Source: Legionellales bacterium (GTDB lineage: Bacteria > Pseudomonadota > Gammaproteobacteria > JAGOUN01). Taken from it: a DNA stretch of 52,471 nucleotides. Of the stretch, positions 9,471 through 17,443 are shown piece after piece; the first letter of the stretch is position 1; the number at the start of each line of letters is the position of its first letter. The translations under genes and the position numbers were made by a program. The stretch lies in NCBI GenBank assembly GCA_027486005.1, contig JAIXPZ010000025.1, positions 1-52,471 on the forward strand. The letters are read 5' to 3'. The notes beneath the pieces are model-generated. The model did not search any database and was not told the DNA's origin. It saw nothing but the letters and a program-made list of their open reading frames with translations.

Positions 9471-9500
9471 ACAATACGGTTTTTTGAAGTGCCTTGACAA
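9471..9500 (-). promoter_or_regulatory. Candidate sigma70 promoter for the E1-alpha/E1-beta/E2 operon
   Basis: On the minus strand TTGTCA (9500-9495) is followed after 18 bases by TATTGT (9476-9471), about 65 bases upstream of the E1-alpha start. The -35 matches five of six consensus bases and the -10 four of six. Confidence 0.4.
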
Positions 9501-9603
9501 AGTCTTTGCTGGGCGTAAATCAGTGCTGATTCTCATTGTTTGATTGTTATTAGTTTCGGCTGTAGGGTCTGTTGCGCTTTATGCGTTTTCAAGATTGCGT
9601 CAA

Positions 9604-10857
9604 TTAGATTAATGGCCGATGATAGCTTTCTTTGATGAAACGTAATGCAAACAATGCAATTAACGCGCAAACGATGATATAGCCTGCTGGCGCCAAATTG
9701 CCTATTTCTTGTCGCAATGTTAATGAAACTAAAGGCGCGGTGCCGCCAAATATAGCTAAACAAATATTGTAACTGATTGCAGATCCACTGTTTCGAATGT
9801 AAGTGGGAAATAATTCTGCGAGCATAGTCGGAATTAATGCTGCGATGGGTACTAATGCGACGCATAATAAAATCTCACCAGCGAGGGCATAGTAAAAATT
9901 AGATTGTGATAGCAGCCAAAAAATTGGAAATGCGCAAAAAACCATACTCAACAATCCACATTTAAATATCGGTTTTCGGCCGTATTTATCGGATAATAAG
10001 CCCATGACTGGAAATAATAAAACGATTACGACAAAACCGAGAAGATTAATAATATTCGCTTGCTCAGCAGTTAAATGCGTGAATTTCACTAAAAAAGTCA
10101 TGACATAAGCAAAAATGGTATGATTTCCTACGGCCATAATGCTGGTCAATGCAACAGCAATGCACATTTGTTTAGGATAATTTACAAAAACATAACTCAA
10201 GGGTAAGCGCTTGGCGGTTTCTTTCTGAGATGAAAAATGCGCTGATTCTTGCATACGTAAACGAACTATTAAGCCAATAACGCCAGCGAGTCCACCTAAA
10301 ACAAATAATAATCGCCATCCCCATGAGACGAGTGCCTCAGGAGTTAATATCGCCGTTGATAAAGTAGATAATGCTGCACCAATTAATGCGCCAACGAACA
10401 CTGTTCCCATGACTAACGACCCTGCTAAGCCACGGCGGTTTTCTTTTGCGTGCTCCACTAAAAAAGTTGCGGCGCTGTTGAGTTCGCCGCTAATCGCAAT
10501 ACCTTGTAATAAACGCAATATGAGTAAAAAAAATGGTGCAGCAATGCCGGCACTGGCATAGGTTGGTAAAAAGCCAATGAGTAATGTTGGGACGCTCATT
10601 AAGCTAATAGATGTAATTAATGCAATGCGTCGACCAAAGTGGTCGCCAACATAACCAAATAATACTGCGCCTAGTGGACGGACTAGAAAGCTGGAGGCGA
10701 AAATCCCAAAAGTAAGTAGTAAGGCAGCGGTGGGATTCTCATTGGGGAAAAACAGGCGCGCAATAATTGTTGCAAAATTGGCATATAGAATAAAATCATA
10801 CCACTCAAGAGCGTTACCTAATAAGCCTGCTAATAATGGTGTTTTTCTGGTGTTCAT
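9604..10857 (-). CDS. MFS transporter, metabolite:H+ symporter (ProP/KgtP-like) family
   Basis: The 417-residue inner-membrane protein has about 12 hydrophobic segments. The N-terminal GNALEWYDFILY is the hallmark of the MHS branch of the major facilitator superfamily (ProP, KgtP, ShiA). GYVGDHFGRRIAL is the conserved loop 2-3 motif, and LLSDKYGRKP repeats it in the second half. MHS members take up organic acids, betaines or amino acids with protons. Substrate cannot be read from sequence; position between the oxoacid dehydrogenase operon and leucine dehydrogenase hints at an amino acid or oxoacid. It lies 27 bases downstream of the AAA ATPase gene on the same strand. Confidence 0.85.
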   Translation of the reverse strand: MNTRKTPLLAGLLGNALEWYDFILYANFATIIARLFFPNENPTAALLLTFGIFASSFLVRPLGAVLFGYVGDHFGRRIALITSISLMSVPTLLIGFLPTYASAGIAAPFFLLILRLLQGIAISGELNSAATFLVEHAKENRRGLAGSLVMGTVFVGALIGAALSTLSTAILTPEALVSWGWRLLFVLGGLAGVIGLIVRLRMQESAHFSSQKETAKRLPLSYVFVNYPKQMCIAVALTSIMAVGNHTIFAYVMTFLVKFTHLTAEQANIINLLGFVVIVLLFPVMGLLSDKYGRKPIFKCGLLSMVFCAFPIFWLLSQSNFYYALAGEILLCVALVPIAALIPTMLAELFPTYIRNSGSAISYNICLAIFGGTAPLVSLTLRQEIGNLAPAGYIIVCALIALFALRFIKESYHRPLI

Positions 10858-10884
10858 GTTGATGTGGCTCTTTTTAATTTAAAT

Positions 10885-12036
10885 TTAATCGATTTTTGAG
10901 GGAATCAGTTGAATTTTTGTTAACCATGGAATCAATGAGCGTATTTCAAGACCGTTAGGGTAAGTTTTTTCACGCGTAAGTGTTTTCACTAGTTGTAGAT
11001 ATTGTGCTGATTCAAAATAGGGGGCGAAATGATTAAATCCTTTTGCAGGGGTGTCGTCAGAAGATTTCACTTCGATCAGATGAGTAATTTTATTATCAAT
11101 GTTGATTAAAAAATCTAATTCTTTACCATCTTTAGTGCGTAAAAAATTCAGCGAGGTTTCTACGCCTTGTGTATCTTCAAGATAATGTAATTCTTTTAAT
11201 ATAGCGCATGCGGTTATATTTTCTAAGCGTGCACCTAGGTCTTCTGCTTGTGTAAAATCATAAAAATAAAATTTAGGTTCTTTTAATAAGGAGCGTGCAA
11301 TTTTTTCTGAATAGGGTGTGACTCTAAAAATAATATATAGGTTCTCGAGCAATATTAGCCAGCGTTTTATAGTGTTAGGGTCACTTTCTAAGTCGCGTGC
11401 CAAACTGCTGTAGGAAACGGTACTACCAATTCTTTGTTTAAGTAAAAGTACGAGTGTTTCAATTGCTTTAATATCACGCACTGCATGTAAATCAATTAAA
11501 TCTTGTCGTAAAATAATATCAAGGTGGCTTTTTCTCCAACGACGATAAAAAATAGGATTGCCATTAAGAAAAGGCTCTGGAAAGCCGCTGCACTTCCATA
11601 AACGATCAAAAATCACTTCTGCAGTTTCATTTGGGAAGATAGATTGCGCAATGGCCTCTTTAAGGTCCAAAGGGTGCAAGCGATATTGAAAGTATCTGCC
11701 TGCCAAGGAATCACCTACTTTGCGATATGTGTCTAACTTGGCGCTTCCGGTGACTAATAAAGGGGGTGAAATTCCCTCGGTGTCATAAATACCCTTTAAC
11801 CAACGTTTCCATTGGTGCATTTTATGTAGCTCATCGAAAATAATGAGGTCTTTTTTTCTGTCCCAGCTTTTCTTGCGCAAGATAAGCCGATCTTCCGCCG
11901 AATCATAATTGAGATAGTCGGCGGTTGGGCGTAATTGCTTAGCGAGTGTTGTTTTTCCACACTGTCTTGGGCCCGTGAGCAAGACGATTTTGCTGGGAAA
12001 ATCGGCTAAAATATGTGTTTGTAGGTATCGTTTCAT
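10885..12036 (-). CDS. AAA ATPase with DUF4143 (archaeal-type ATPase/nuclease-like fold)
   Basis: The 383-residue protein has an N-terminal AAA domain with Walker A GPRQCGKTT (about 22-30), Walker B LIIFDELHKMH (about 64-74) and the sensor VTGSAKLDT. The middle contains a winged-helix-like segment. The C-terminal DUF4143 region holds DFLINIDNKITHLIEVKSSD, with the Asp and ExK pattern of a PD-(D/E)XK nuclease-like fold. This family is common and mobile in prokaryotes; its role is poorly known. A second member lies at 36334-37488 and a remnant of a third at 12292-12462. An unusual inverted repeat begins 3 bases upstream of its start codon. Confidence 0.85.
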   Translation of the reverse strand: MKRYLQTHILADFPSKIVLLTGPRQCGKTTLAKQLRPTADYLNYDSAEDRLILRKKSWDRKKDLIIFDELHKMHQWKRWLKGIYDTEGISPPLLVTGSAKLDTYRKVGDSLAGRYFQYRLHPLDLKEAIAQSIFPNETAEVIFDRLWKCSGFPEPFLNGNPIFYRRWRKSHLDIILRQDLIDLHAVRDIKAIETLVLLLKQRIGSTVSYSSLARDLESDPNTIKRWLILLENLYIIFRVTPYSEKIARSLLKEPKFYFYDFTQAEDLGARLENITACAILKELHYLEDTQGVETSLNFLRTKDGKELDFLINIDNKITHLIEVKSSDDTPAKGFNHFAPYFESAQYLQLVKTLTREKTYPNGLEIRSLIPWLTKIQLIPSKID

Positions 12037-12038
12037 TT

Positions 12039-12100
12039 GACTATTTTGACACCGATTCCGAAATAGTCAAGACCAAAACGGAATTAGTGTCAAAATAGAC
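12039..12100. repeat. Nested inverted repeat directly upstream of the AAA/DUF4143 gene
   Basis: A 22-base arm at 12039-12060 (beginning GACTATTTTGACACC) pairs with 12079-12100 with about 19 of 22 matches. Inside it GACTATTT (12039-12046) also pairs perfectly with AAATAGTC (12061-12068). The structure starts 3 bases from the ATPase start codon. It could be an operator for autoregulation, an alternative mRNA fold over the ribosome site, or the end of a mobile unit. A TTGACA sequence lies within the distal arm on the minus strand. Confidence 0.6.
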
Positions 12101-12118
12101 AGAATTTAATTCCTTATT

Positions 12119-12280
12119 AAGTTGTCTTTTCAAGGGTCGACATCCTTGAAAGTTGTCTTTTTAAGGAGTCAAGGTTGTGTTTGATCGGGTTTTAAGCATT
12201 TCTTTACCTTCCAGGCAGTCTGCCTTTTTGTGGGGGGCTAGACAATCTGGGAAGTCGACTTACTTAAAAAGACATTTTCC
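12119..12280. repeat. Cluster of short direct and inverted repeats
   Basis: AAGTTGTCTTTTNAAGGNGTC occurs at 12119-12138 and again at 12150-12170 as a direct repeat. A diverged inverted copy (around GACTTACTTAAAAAGAC) lies at about 12256-12273. A weak stem AGGCA/TGCCT followed by five T sits at 12213-12229. With the neighbouring inverted repeat and ATPase remnant this 250-base gap looks like the scar of rearrangement. I see no gene in it. Confidence 0.45.
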
Positions 12281-12291
12281 AAATTCAATAC

Positions 12292-12462
12292 TTTGATTTA
12301 TTGAAAGCACTAAATACGGGATTATTGCCGCCGCATTATTTGTCATCACAACCTAAAAAATCACTTCAAGCGTATATTGAGAATTATTTAACACAAGAAA
12401 TAAAAGAAGAAGGTTTGGTCAGAAGCTTGCCGAGTTTTTCTCGACAGGTTATGGTTGCATAA
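12292..12462 (+). pseudogene. Remnant of an AAA/DUF4143 ATPase gene
   Basis: In frame from about 12280 the plus strand reads a fragment containing FDLLKALNTGLLPPHYLS and then AYIENYLTQEIKEEGLVRSL, ending at a stop at 12460-12462. This aligns with the middle of the intact ATPase at 36334-37488 (QFGQLPA..., then YVTTYLREEVLQEGLTRNI). No AAA domain precedes it and no DUF4143 part follows, so it is an internal scrap about 55 residues long. It lies on the opposite strand to the intact ATPase next door and ends 1 base before the leucine dehydrogenase stop. Confidence 0.65.
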
Positions 12463-13539
12463 TTATTTCTGACGAGCCTGCTCTAAACGGCGCTTTGCAA
12501 TTTTAAAAGAAACTTCAGTAGTAGAAATACCCTCTGAGTGTGCTTCTTCAAAAATATTCAGCAATCGTTTATAGATCGCATTCACTTGCAATAAGATTGC
12601 ATCTTCAGATTTATTGCCATAAGCCAGCGCGGCATAAATCACACCGCCGGCATTAAGCACATAATCAGGTGCATATAAGATATTTTTTTGTTCTAACAAT
12701 TGAATAAATCGTACATGGGCTAATTGATTATTCGCAGCCCCGCCAACGATGGAAGTTTGTAAACGTTCGATAGTATGTTTATTAATCGTGCCGCCAATCG
12801 CTGATGGGGAAAAAATATCGCAAGGTACGTCGTAAATGGCTTCTGGCTCAACAATGGTCGCACCAAACTCTTCTTGATAGCGTGGCAATGACAACGGGTT
12901 GGTGTCACAGATCGTAATTTTTGCTTTAGCCGCATGCAGTAATTGGCAGAGCGCGTAAGAAACTTTTCCAGCGCCTTGCAAAACAACGTGGATATTTTCT
13001 AGTGAATCACGATGTAATTTAAATTTTACAGCTGCTTCTAGGCCGCGAAATATGCCTAATCCTGTGTATAATGATGGGTCGTTATGTAAGGTAGTGGTTG
13101 CGCCAATCACATACGAACTGCGTTCGTAGATCATATCCATATCTGCAGCTGTGGTGCCAACATCCATGGAGGTAATATATTTCCCCTGGAGTTGATTAAT
13201 AAAATCTCCAAATGCGTGCATCAACTTTTTTCTGTCAAACGCATGTTTCGGATATAGAATGACTCCTTTTGCACCGCCATGCGGCAATTCGCTGATGGCA
13301 GATTTAAGCGTCATCATGTACGCAAGGCGTAATACATCTTTGTAAGCATAACTAAATGAAGTATAGGGATAAAAACGACAGCCGCCGATTGCGGGACCTA
13401 GAGTCGTGTTGTGTACAGCAACAATTGAACGCAACTGGTTGGTATCGTCTATTTTGGTATGAATATCACCAAAACCCAGCATGTCGGCATAGCGCATTAA
13501 AGTGTCAATACGAGGGGGTTTACGAGTTAATCTAGGCAT
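12463..13539 (-). CDS. Leucine (branched-chain amino acid) dehydrogenase
   Basis: This Glu/Leu/Phe/Val dehydrogenase family enzyme reversibly deaminates branched-chain amino acids to 2-oxoacids with NAD. The 358-residue length suits leucine dehydrogenase. The glycine-rich substrate segment GPAIGGCRFYPY (48-59) and the catalytic lysines Lys79 (MMTLKSA) and Lys91 (PHGGAKGVI) are present. The Rossmann domain has VVLQGAGKVSYALC. Its product is the substrate of the nearby branched-chain E1/E2 complex. It starts 9 bases after the dapB stop, so the two form an operon. Confidence 0.9.
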   Translation of the reverse strand: MPRLTRKPPRIDTLMRYADMLGFGDIHTKIDDTNQLRSIVAVHNTTLGPAIGGCRFYPYTSFSYAYKDVLRLAYMMTLKSAISELPHGGAKGVILYPKHAFDRKKLMHAFGDFINQLQGKYITSMDVGTTAADMDMIYERSSYVIGATTTLHNDPSLYTGLGIFRGLEAAVKFKLHRDSLENIHVVLQGAGKVSYALCQLLHAAKAKITICDTNPLSLPRYQEEFGATIVEPEAIYDVPCDIFSPSAIGGTINKHTIERLQTSIVGGAANNQLAHVRFIQLLEQKNILYAPDYVLNAGGVIYAALAYGNKSEDAILLQVNAIYKRLLNIFEEAHSEGISTTEVSFKIAKRRLEQARQK

Positions 13540-13548
13540 GCTGTATTG

Positions 13549-14235
13549 TTATCCTTCTAAACAAATATCCAAACCGTAATACATACGATTGAACGATGTT
13601 ACTTTTTGGCAAGCAAGGATCAATCCAGGCATATACGCTTCACGATTCAGAACATTATGCACGATACTGAGCGTTTCAGCTTCTGCGCCAAATATAATTT
13701 CTTGTTGCGCCACTAGACCGGGAAGTCTAACCGAGTGGATGGGGGTCTTGCAAGCCGAGGTTGGGTGAGCCTTCTCTATACGTGCGGCGGTGGCAAGTGC
13801 TGTGCCCGAAGGTGCGTCCAGTTTTTTCTCATGGTGCGCTTCTATAATCTCTGCTTTGGCGAAGTAGCGAGCAACTTGCTCTGCACAACGCATTTGTAAG
13901 ACGGCGCCTAAAGAGAAATTCGGAACAATTAAGCCGCCTAGCTTCTTCTCTTGTGACTGCGACAAAATAAGATCAATATGTTCTTTTTTTAACCCTGAAG
14001 TGCCAATAACAGGAAAAGAGCGATGCTGTAGCATGATTTGAACATTTTCCCAAACACTGCTTGCGCTGGTGAGATCCAGCACAATATCAGGACAAAAAGT
14101 GGCTAACGCTAGATTGAGGTCATCACTTCGCCCTGTTTTGGCAACAAGAGTAAAGTCCGAATGTTTTTCAATTATGTCACAGGCTAATTGACCCATACGC
14201 CCGAATGCGCCGTTGATGAGGATTGTTTTTGGCAT
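13549..14235 (-). CDS. dapB: 4-hydroxy-tetrahydrodipicolinate reductase
   Basis: DapB reduces the dihydrodipicolinate intermediate in lysine and meso-diaminopimelate synthesis. The nucleotide motif is GAFGRMG (9-15). The substrate and catalytic region contains EAHHEKKLDAPSGTAL, close to the canonical EAHHxxKxDAPSGTA. I use the ATG at 14235 (MPKTILINGAFGRMG), preceded by AAGAAG. The frame runs on to 14391, but that part covers the divergent promoter region and is unlike DapB. At 228 residues it is shorter than E. coli DapB (273), with a compact C-terminal half. Confidence 0.93.
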   Translation of the reverse strand: MPKTILINGAFGRMGQLACDIIEKHSDFTLVAKTGRSDDLNLALATFCPDIVLDLTSASSVWENVQIMLQHRSFPVIGTSGLKKEHIDLILSQSQEKKLGGLIVPNFSLGAVLQMRCAEQVARYFAKAEIIEAHHEKKLDAPSGTALATAARIEKAHPTSACKTPIHSVRLPGLVAQQEIIFGAEAETLSIVHNVLNREAYMPGLILACQKVTSFNRMYYGLDICLEG

Positions 14236-14276
14236 GATGTAATCTTCTTTAAAGATACCATAATACCTAAAATATA

Positions 14277-14317
14277 TCGGCCAGTGTAGGGCTACCGGCG
14301 GTCGCCCTCTTGGCCGA
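14277..14317. repeat. Large hairpin in the dapB-glycosyltransferase divergent region
   Basis: TCGGCCA (14277-14283) pairs with TGGCCGA (14311-14317), and inside it AGGGC pairs with GCCCT around an ACCGGCGGT loop. It sits just upstream of the plus-strand -35 box. The inner part resembles the GTAGGG...TCGCCC repeat family seen at 1741 and 22278, so it may be a decayed copy. No T-run follows. Confidence 0.5.
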
Positions 14318-14320
14318 AGA

Positions 14321-14350
14321 TTGGCTAAAACGTACAGGTCTGTATATAAT
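14321..14350 (+). promoter_or_regulatory. Sigma70-like promoter of the polysaccharide locus
   Basis: TTGGCT (14321-14326) and a perfect TATAAT (14345-14350) are separated by 18 bases. The predicted start is about 14357, giving a short leader before the ATG at 14380. Confidence 0.6.
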
Positions 14351-14379
14351 CTCGCGCTCGTTCTTACCCGGTGAGTGCA

Positions 14380-15789
14380 ATGTTTCGACACGATCTAAAT
14401 AGAGATTACCAATCCCTTTTTCGTTTTTTTTTATTTTGCTTTGACATTGCTTTGGTGGTTTTCGGAGGGGTGTTAGCGCATTACGTCCGCTTCCAGCACG
14501 CAGCAATTGATTATCGTTATTGGCAGGTTTTGGGTTTGGCCTTAGTTGTATCTTTGGTGATTTTTCGTTGGTGTGGTTTATACAAACCATTAAGAGAAAA
14601 ACGTTTACTATCGTATTTATTGCAAGGCACCTTTGCGATTTTTTTAGTATTTAGTGTGCTTAGTGTATTTGGCGTGCTGAGCAAGAGTAGTGTGCACTAC
14701 TCACGTTTGTGGGTGGGATACTGGCTTTTTTTTCTTTGGGCGGGATTTGTTTGTTCACGCTTATTTGTTTATGCGCTATTATCTTACTTGCGTTATAAGG
14801 GAGTGAATGCAAAGCGCATTATTGTGATTGGCGTCAATGCGCGCGCGCAAGCCCTGGTGAAAACTTTATGCCATACGGCATGGTCGGGTGTTAAACCTGT
14901 ATTGTTTTTTGCAGAATCAGAAATTCATGAAAAATTTTTCTTGAATATTCCAGTTGAAACATTTGAATTATCACGCTTGCGTGAATTTGTGCATAGTCTT
15001 TTAGTTGACGAAGTATGGATTGTTTTGCCTTTGCGTGAAGAAATGCTTATTAAAAGCATTGCAGAAAATTTAATGCATGAAGTTGTTGCGGTGCGTTACG
15101 TCCCTGATTTTATGGGTTTATCTTTCCGGCGTCATACTATGACAGAGATTTCTGGTTATCCGCTTATTAATTTGTATGCAACACCTATGGAGGGTGGTAG
15201 GCGTTGGTTGAAAGCTATTGAGGATCGTAGTTTGGCGTTGTTATTTTTATTAATAGCATCACCATTAATATTATTCATTAGTTTGTTAATTAAGATCACT
15301 TCACCCGGCCCGGTTTTCTTTAAGCAACAACGTCATGGTTGGAATGGAAAAAAATTTATGGTTTATAAATTTAGATCCATGGTTGTGCATCAAGAGCAAG
15401 TTGGCGTAGTTTCTCAGGCAATCAAAAATGATAGTCGTATCACAAAAATTGGGCGCATTTTGCGCCGTACAAGTTTTGATGAATTACCGCAACTATTGAA
15501 TGTGTTGCAAGGCGATATGTCTATTGTTGGTCCAAGACCGCATGCTGTTGAGCATAATGAATATTACAAAGATTTAATAGAATCCTATATGCAACGTTTT
15601 AAAGTAAAGCCAGGCATTACAGGATGGGCGCAAGTTAATGGTTACCGCGGAGAAACTGATACTTTAGAGAAAATGCAACGTCGTGTGGAATATGATCTGT
15701 TTTATATCGAAAACTGGACGCTGTTATTTGACATTCGAATTGTATTTTTAACTTTGTGGCGCGGATTTTTTCATCGCAATGCGTATTGA
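14380..15789 (+). CDS. Polyprenyl-phosphate sugar-1-phosphate transferase (WcaJ/WbaP-type)
   Basis: This inner-membrane enzyme starts a glycan by moving a sugar-1-phosphate from UDP-sugar to undecaprenyl phosphate. The N-terminal third has about four hydrophobic segments, then a Rossmann-like CoA-binding-type region (RIIVIGVNARAQ), then another membrane helix (LALLFLLIASPLILFISLLI). The C-terminal sugar transferase domain carries the hallmarks FMVYKFRSM, TSFDELPQLLNVLQGDMS, IVGPRPHAVEHNEYY and KPGITGWAQVNGYRGET. I prefer the ATG at 14380, which has GGTGAG 6 bases upstream, over the GTG at 14371. It is followed at 19 bases by sat-cysC. Confidence 0.9.
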   Translation: MFRHDLNRDYQSLFRFFLFCFDIALVVFGGVLAHYVRFQHAAIDYRYWQVLGLALVVSLVIFRWCGLYKPLREKRLLSYLLQGTFAIFLVFSVLSVFGVLSKSSVHYSRLWVGYWLFFLWAGFVCSRLFVYALLSYLRYKGVNAKRIIVIGVNARAQALVKTLCHTAWSGVKPVLFFAESEIHEKFFLNIPVETFELSRLREFVHSLLVDEVWIVLPLREEMLIKSIAENLMHEVVAVRYVPDFMGLSFRRHTMTEISGYPLINLYATPMEGGRRWLKAIEDRSLALLFLLIASPLILFISLLIKITSPGPVFFKQQRHGWNGKKFMVYKFRSMVVHQEQVGVVSQAIKNDSRITKIGRILRRTSFDELPQLLNVLQGDMSIVGPRPHAVEHNEYYKDLIESYMQRFKVKPGITGWAQVNGYRGETDTLEKMQRRVEYDLFYIENWTLLFDIRIVFLTLWRGFFHRNAY

Positions 15790-15808
15790 TTTTTAAGAGG
15801 GAAAAGTT

Positions 15809-17443
15809 ATGCAAGATTTTTTTTTAACACCAAGGCAGCGTTGTGATATTGAATGTTTATTGAACGGAGCTTTTGCGCCTTTAAATAGTTTTTGTGATCA
15901 AAAAACTTATGAAAGCATTCTTGCGCATCGTCGTCTACCAAGCGGCGAAGTGTGGCCGATGCCAATTACCTTGGATGTTTCTCGAGCTCAGGCAGAGTCT
16001 ATTGCTCTTGGCGAAGTGATTGGTTTACACGATCACGAAGGAATGCATTTAGCGAATATGACAATCACTGATATTTGGGAGCCGAATAAAATAGCGGAAG
16101 CCAAAGCGGTTTTTGGCACAACTGATGAGACGCATCCTGGTGTTGATTATCTGATGAATACTGCAGGTGATATTTATTTGAGCGGTGATTTGGAGAAAGT
16201 AACCTCACCTGGTCATTATGATTTTACGCATTTGCGATTATCACCAGTGGAACTTAAGCAGCATTTCAAAGCAAATGGCTGGAAGAAAGTGGTTGCCTTT
16301 CAGACAAGAAACCCAATGCATCGCGCGCACCAAGAATTAACATTGCGCGCAGCCAAAGAACATGACGCGCATTTATTAATTCACCCCGTGGTTGGCATGA
16401 CTAAACCAGGAGATGTTGATCATTATACTCGCGTGCATTGTTATCAAAGTATTTTAAAGTCTTATCCTGAAAATACAGCAACATTGAGCTTGTTGCCTAT
16501 CGCCATGCGCATGGCGGGTCCGATAGAAGCATTGTGGCATGCGTTAATTCGTAAAAATTATGGTTGTACGCATTTTATTGTCGGGCGTGATCACGCTGGG
16601 CCAGGCAAAGATAAAAATGGCCAAGATTTTTATGGGTCTTATGATGCGCAAGAGATGGTTCGCCAATATCAAGATGAAATTGGCATTCAAATGGTGCCTT
16701 TCTATGAACTGGTTTATGTGCAAGAACGAGATGCTTATCTTCAGGAAGATGAAATTGAGCCAGGTGAAAATGTGTTAAAAATTTCCGGAACAGAATTTCG
16801 TCGCATGCTGAAAACAGGTGAAGAAGTTCCTGCATGGTTTTCTTACCCGGGAGTTATCCATGAGTTGCGAAAAACCTTTCCTGCAAAAGAAAAGCAAGGC
16901 TTGACTATATTTTTCACGGGTTTATCAGGCGCAGGTAAATCTACTATTGCAAATGCTTTGTTAATAAAACTGATGGAATTAACAGATCGTTCCGTTTCAT
17001 TATTAGATGGCGATTTAGTAAGAAAAAATTTATCTAGCGAATTAGGGTTCTCAAAAGAGCATAGGGATCTCAATATTCTGCGCATTGGCTATGTCGCAAG
17101 TGAAATCACTAAGCATGGAGGTATTGCCATTTGTGCGCCAATTGCGCCGTATCGTAATACACGACGCCAAGTGCGTGAGATGGTTTATGAGGCAGGCGCG
17201 TTTATTGAAGTCTATGTTTCTACATCGCTGGCAGTATGTGAAAGCCGCGATCGAAAAGGGCTTTATAAAAAAGCACGCCAAGGAATTATCAAAGAATTTA
17301 CTGGCATTAGTGATCCTTATGAGGTGCCAGAAAAAGCAGAAGTTGTGATAAATACATCAGAGCACTCGGTTGAACAAGAAGTAGCAATAATTGTGAATAA
17401 ATTAATAGAGCTTAGATATTTAACGGAAAGAGCCAGTCACTAA
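15809..17443 (+). CDS. Bifunctional ATP sulfurylase / APS kinase (PAPS synthase)
   Basis: The 544-residue fusion makes PAPS, the universal sulfate donor, in two steps. Residues 1 to about 360 are ATP sulfurylase, with QTRNPMHRAH (165-174) and GRDHAGPGKD (259-268) as the nucleotide-binding motifs. Residues about 364-544 are APS kinase, with P-loop GLSGAGKST (371-379), the LLDGDLVRKNL segment and a DPYEVPEKAE tail. The order Sat-CysC matches fungal and some bacterial PAPS synthases and differs from CysN-CysC. AGAGGG upstream is the ribosome site. It overlaps cysQ by one base (TAATG). No PAPS reductase genes are near, so the PAPS probably serves sulfation. Confidence 0.95.
   Translation: MQDFFLTPRQRCDIECLLNGAFAPLNSFCDQKTYESILAHRRLPSGEVWPMPITLDVSRAQAESIALGEVIGLHDHEGMHLANMTITDIWEPNKIAEAKAVFGTTDETHPGVDYLMNTAGDIYLSGDLEKVTSPGHYDFTHLRLSPVELKQHFKANGWKKVVAFQTRNPMHRAHQELTLRAAKEHDAHLLIHPVVGMTKPGDVDHYTRVHCYQSILKSYPENTATLSLLPIAMRMAGPIEALWHALIRKNYGCTHFIVGRDHAGPGKDKNGQDFYGSYDAQEMVRQYQDEIGIQMVPFYELVYVQERDAYLQEDEIEPGENVLKISGTEFRRMLKTGEEVPAWFSYPGVIHELRKTFPAKEKQGLTIFFTGLSGAGKSTIANALLIKLMELTDRSVSLLDGDLVRKNLSSELGFSKEHRDLNILRIGYVASEITKHGGIAICAPIAPYRNTRRQVREMVYEAGAFIEVYVSTSLAVCESRDRKGLYKKARQGIIKEFTGISDPYEVPEKAEVVINTSEHSVEQEVAIIVNKLIELRYLTERASH

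Noticed and set aside
12119-12280. CRISPR array
   Set aside because: Only two direct copies of a roughly 20-base repeat and one inverted relic, with no regular spacers and no cas genes.
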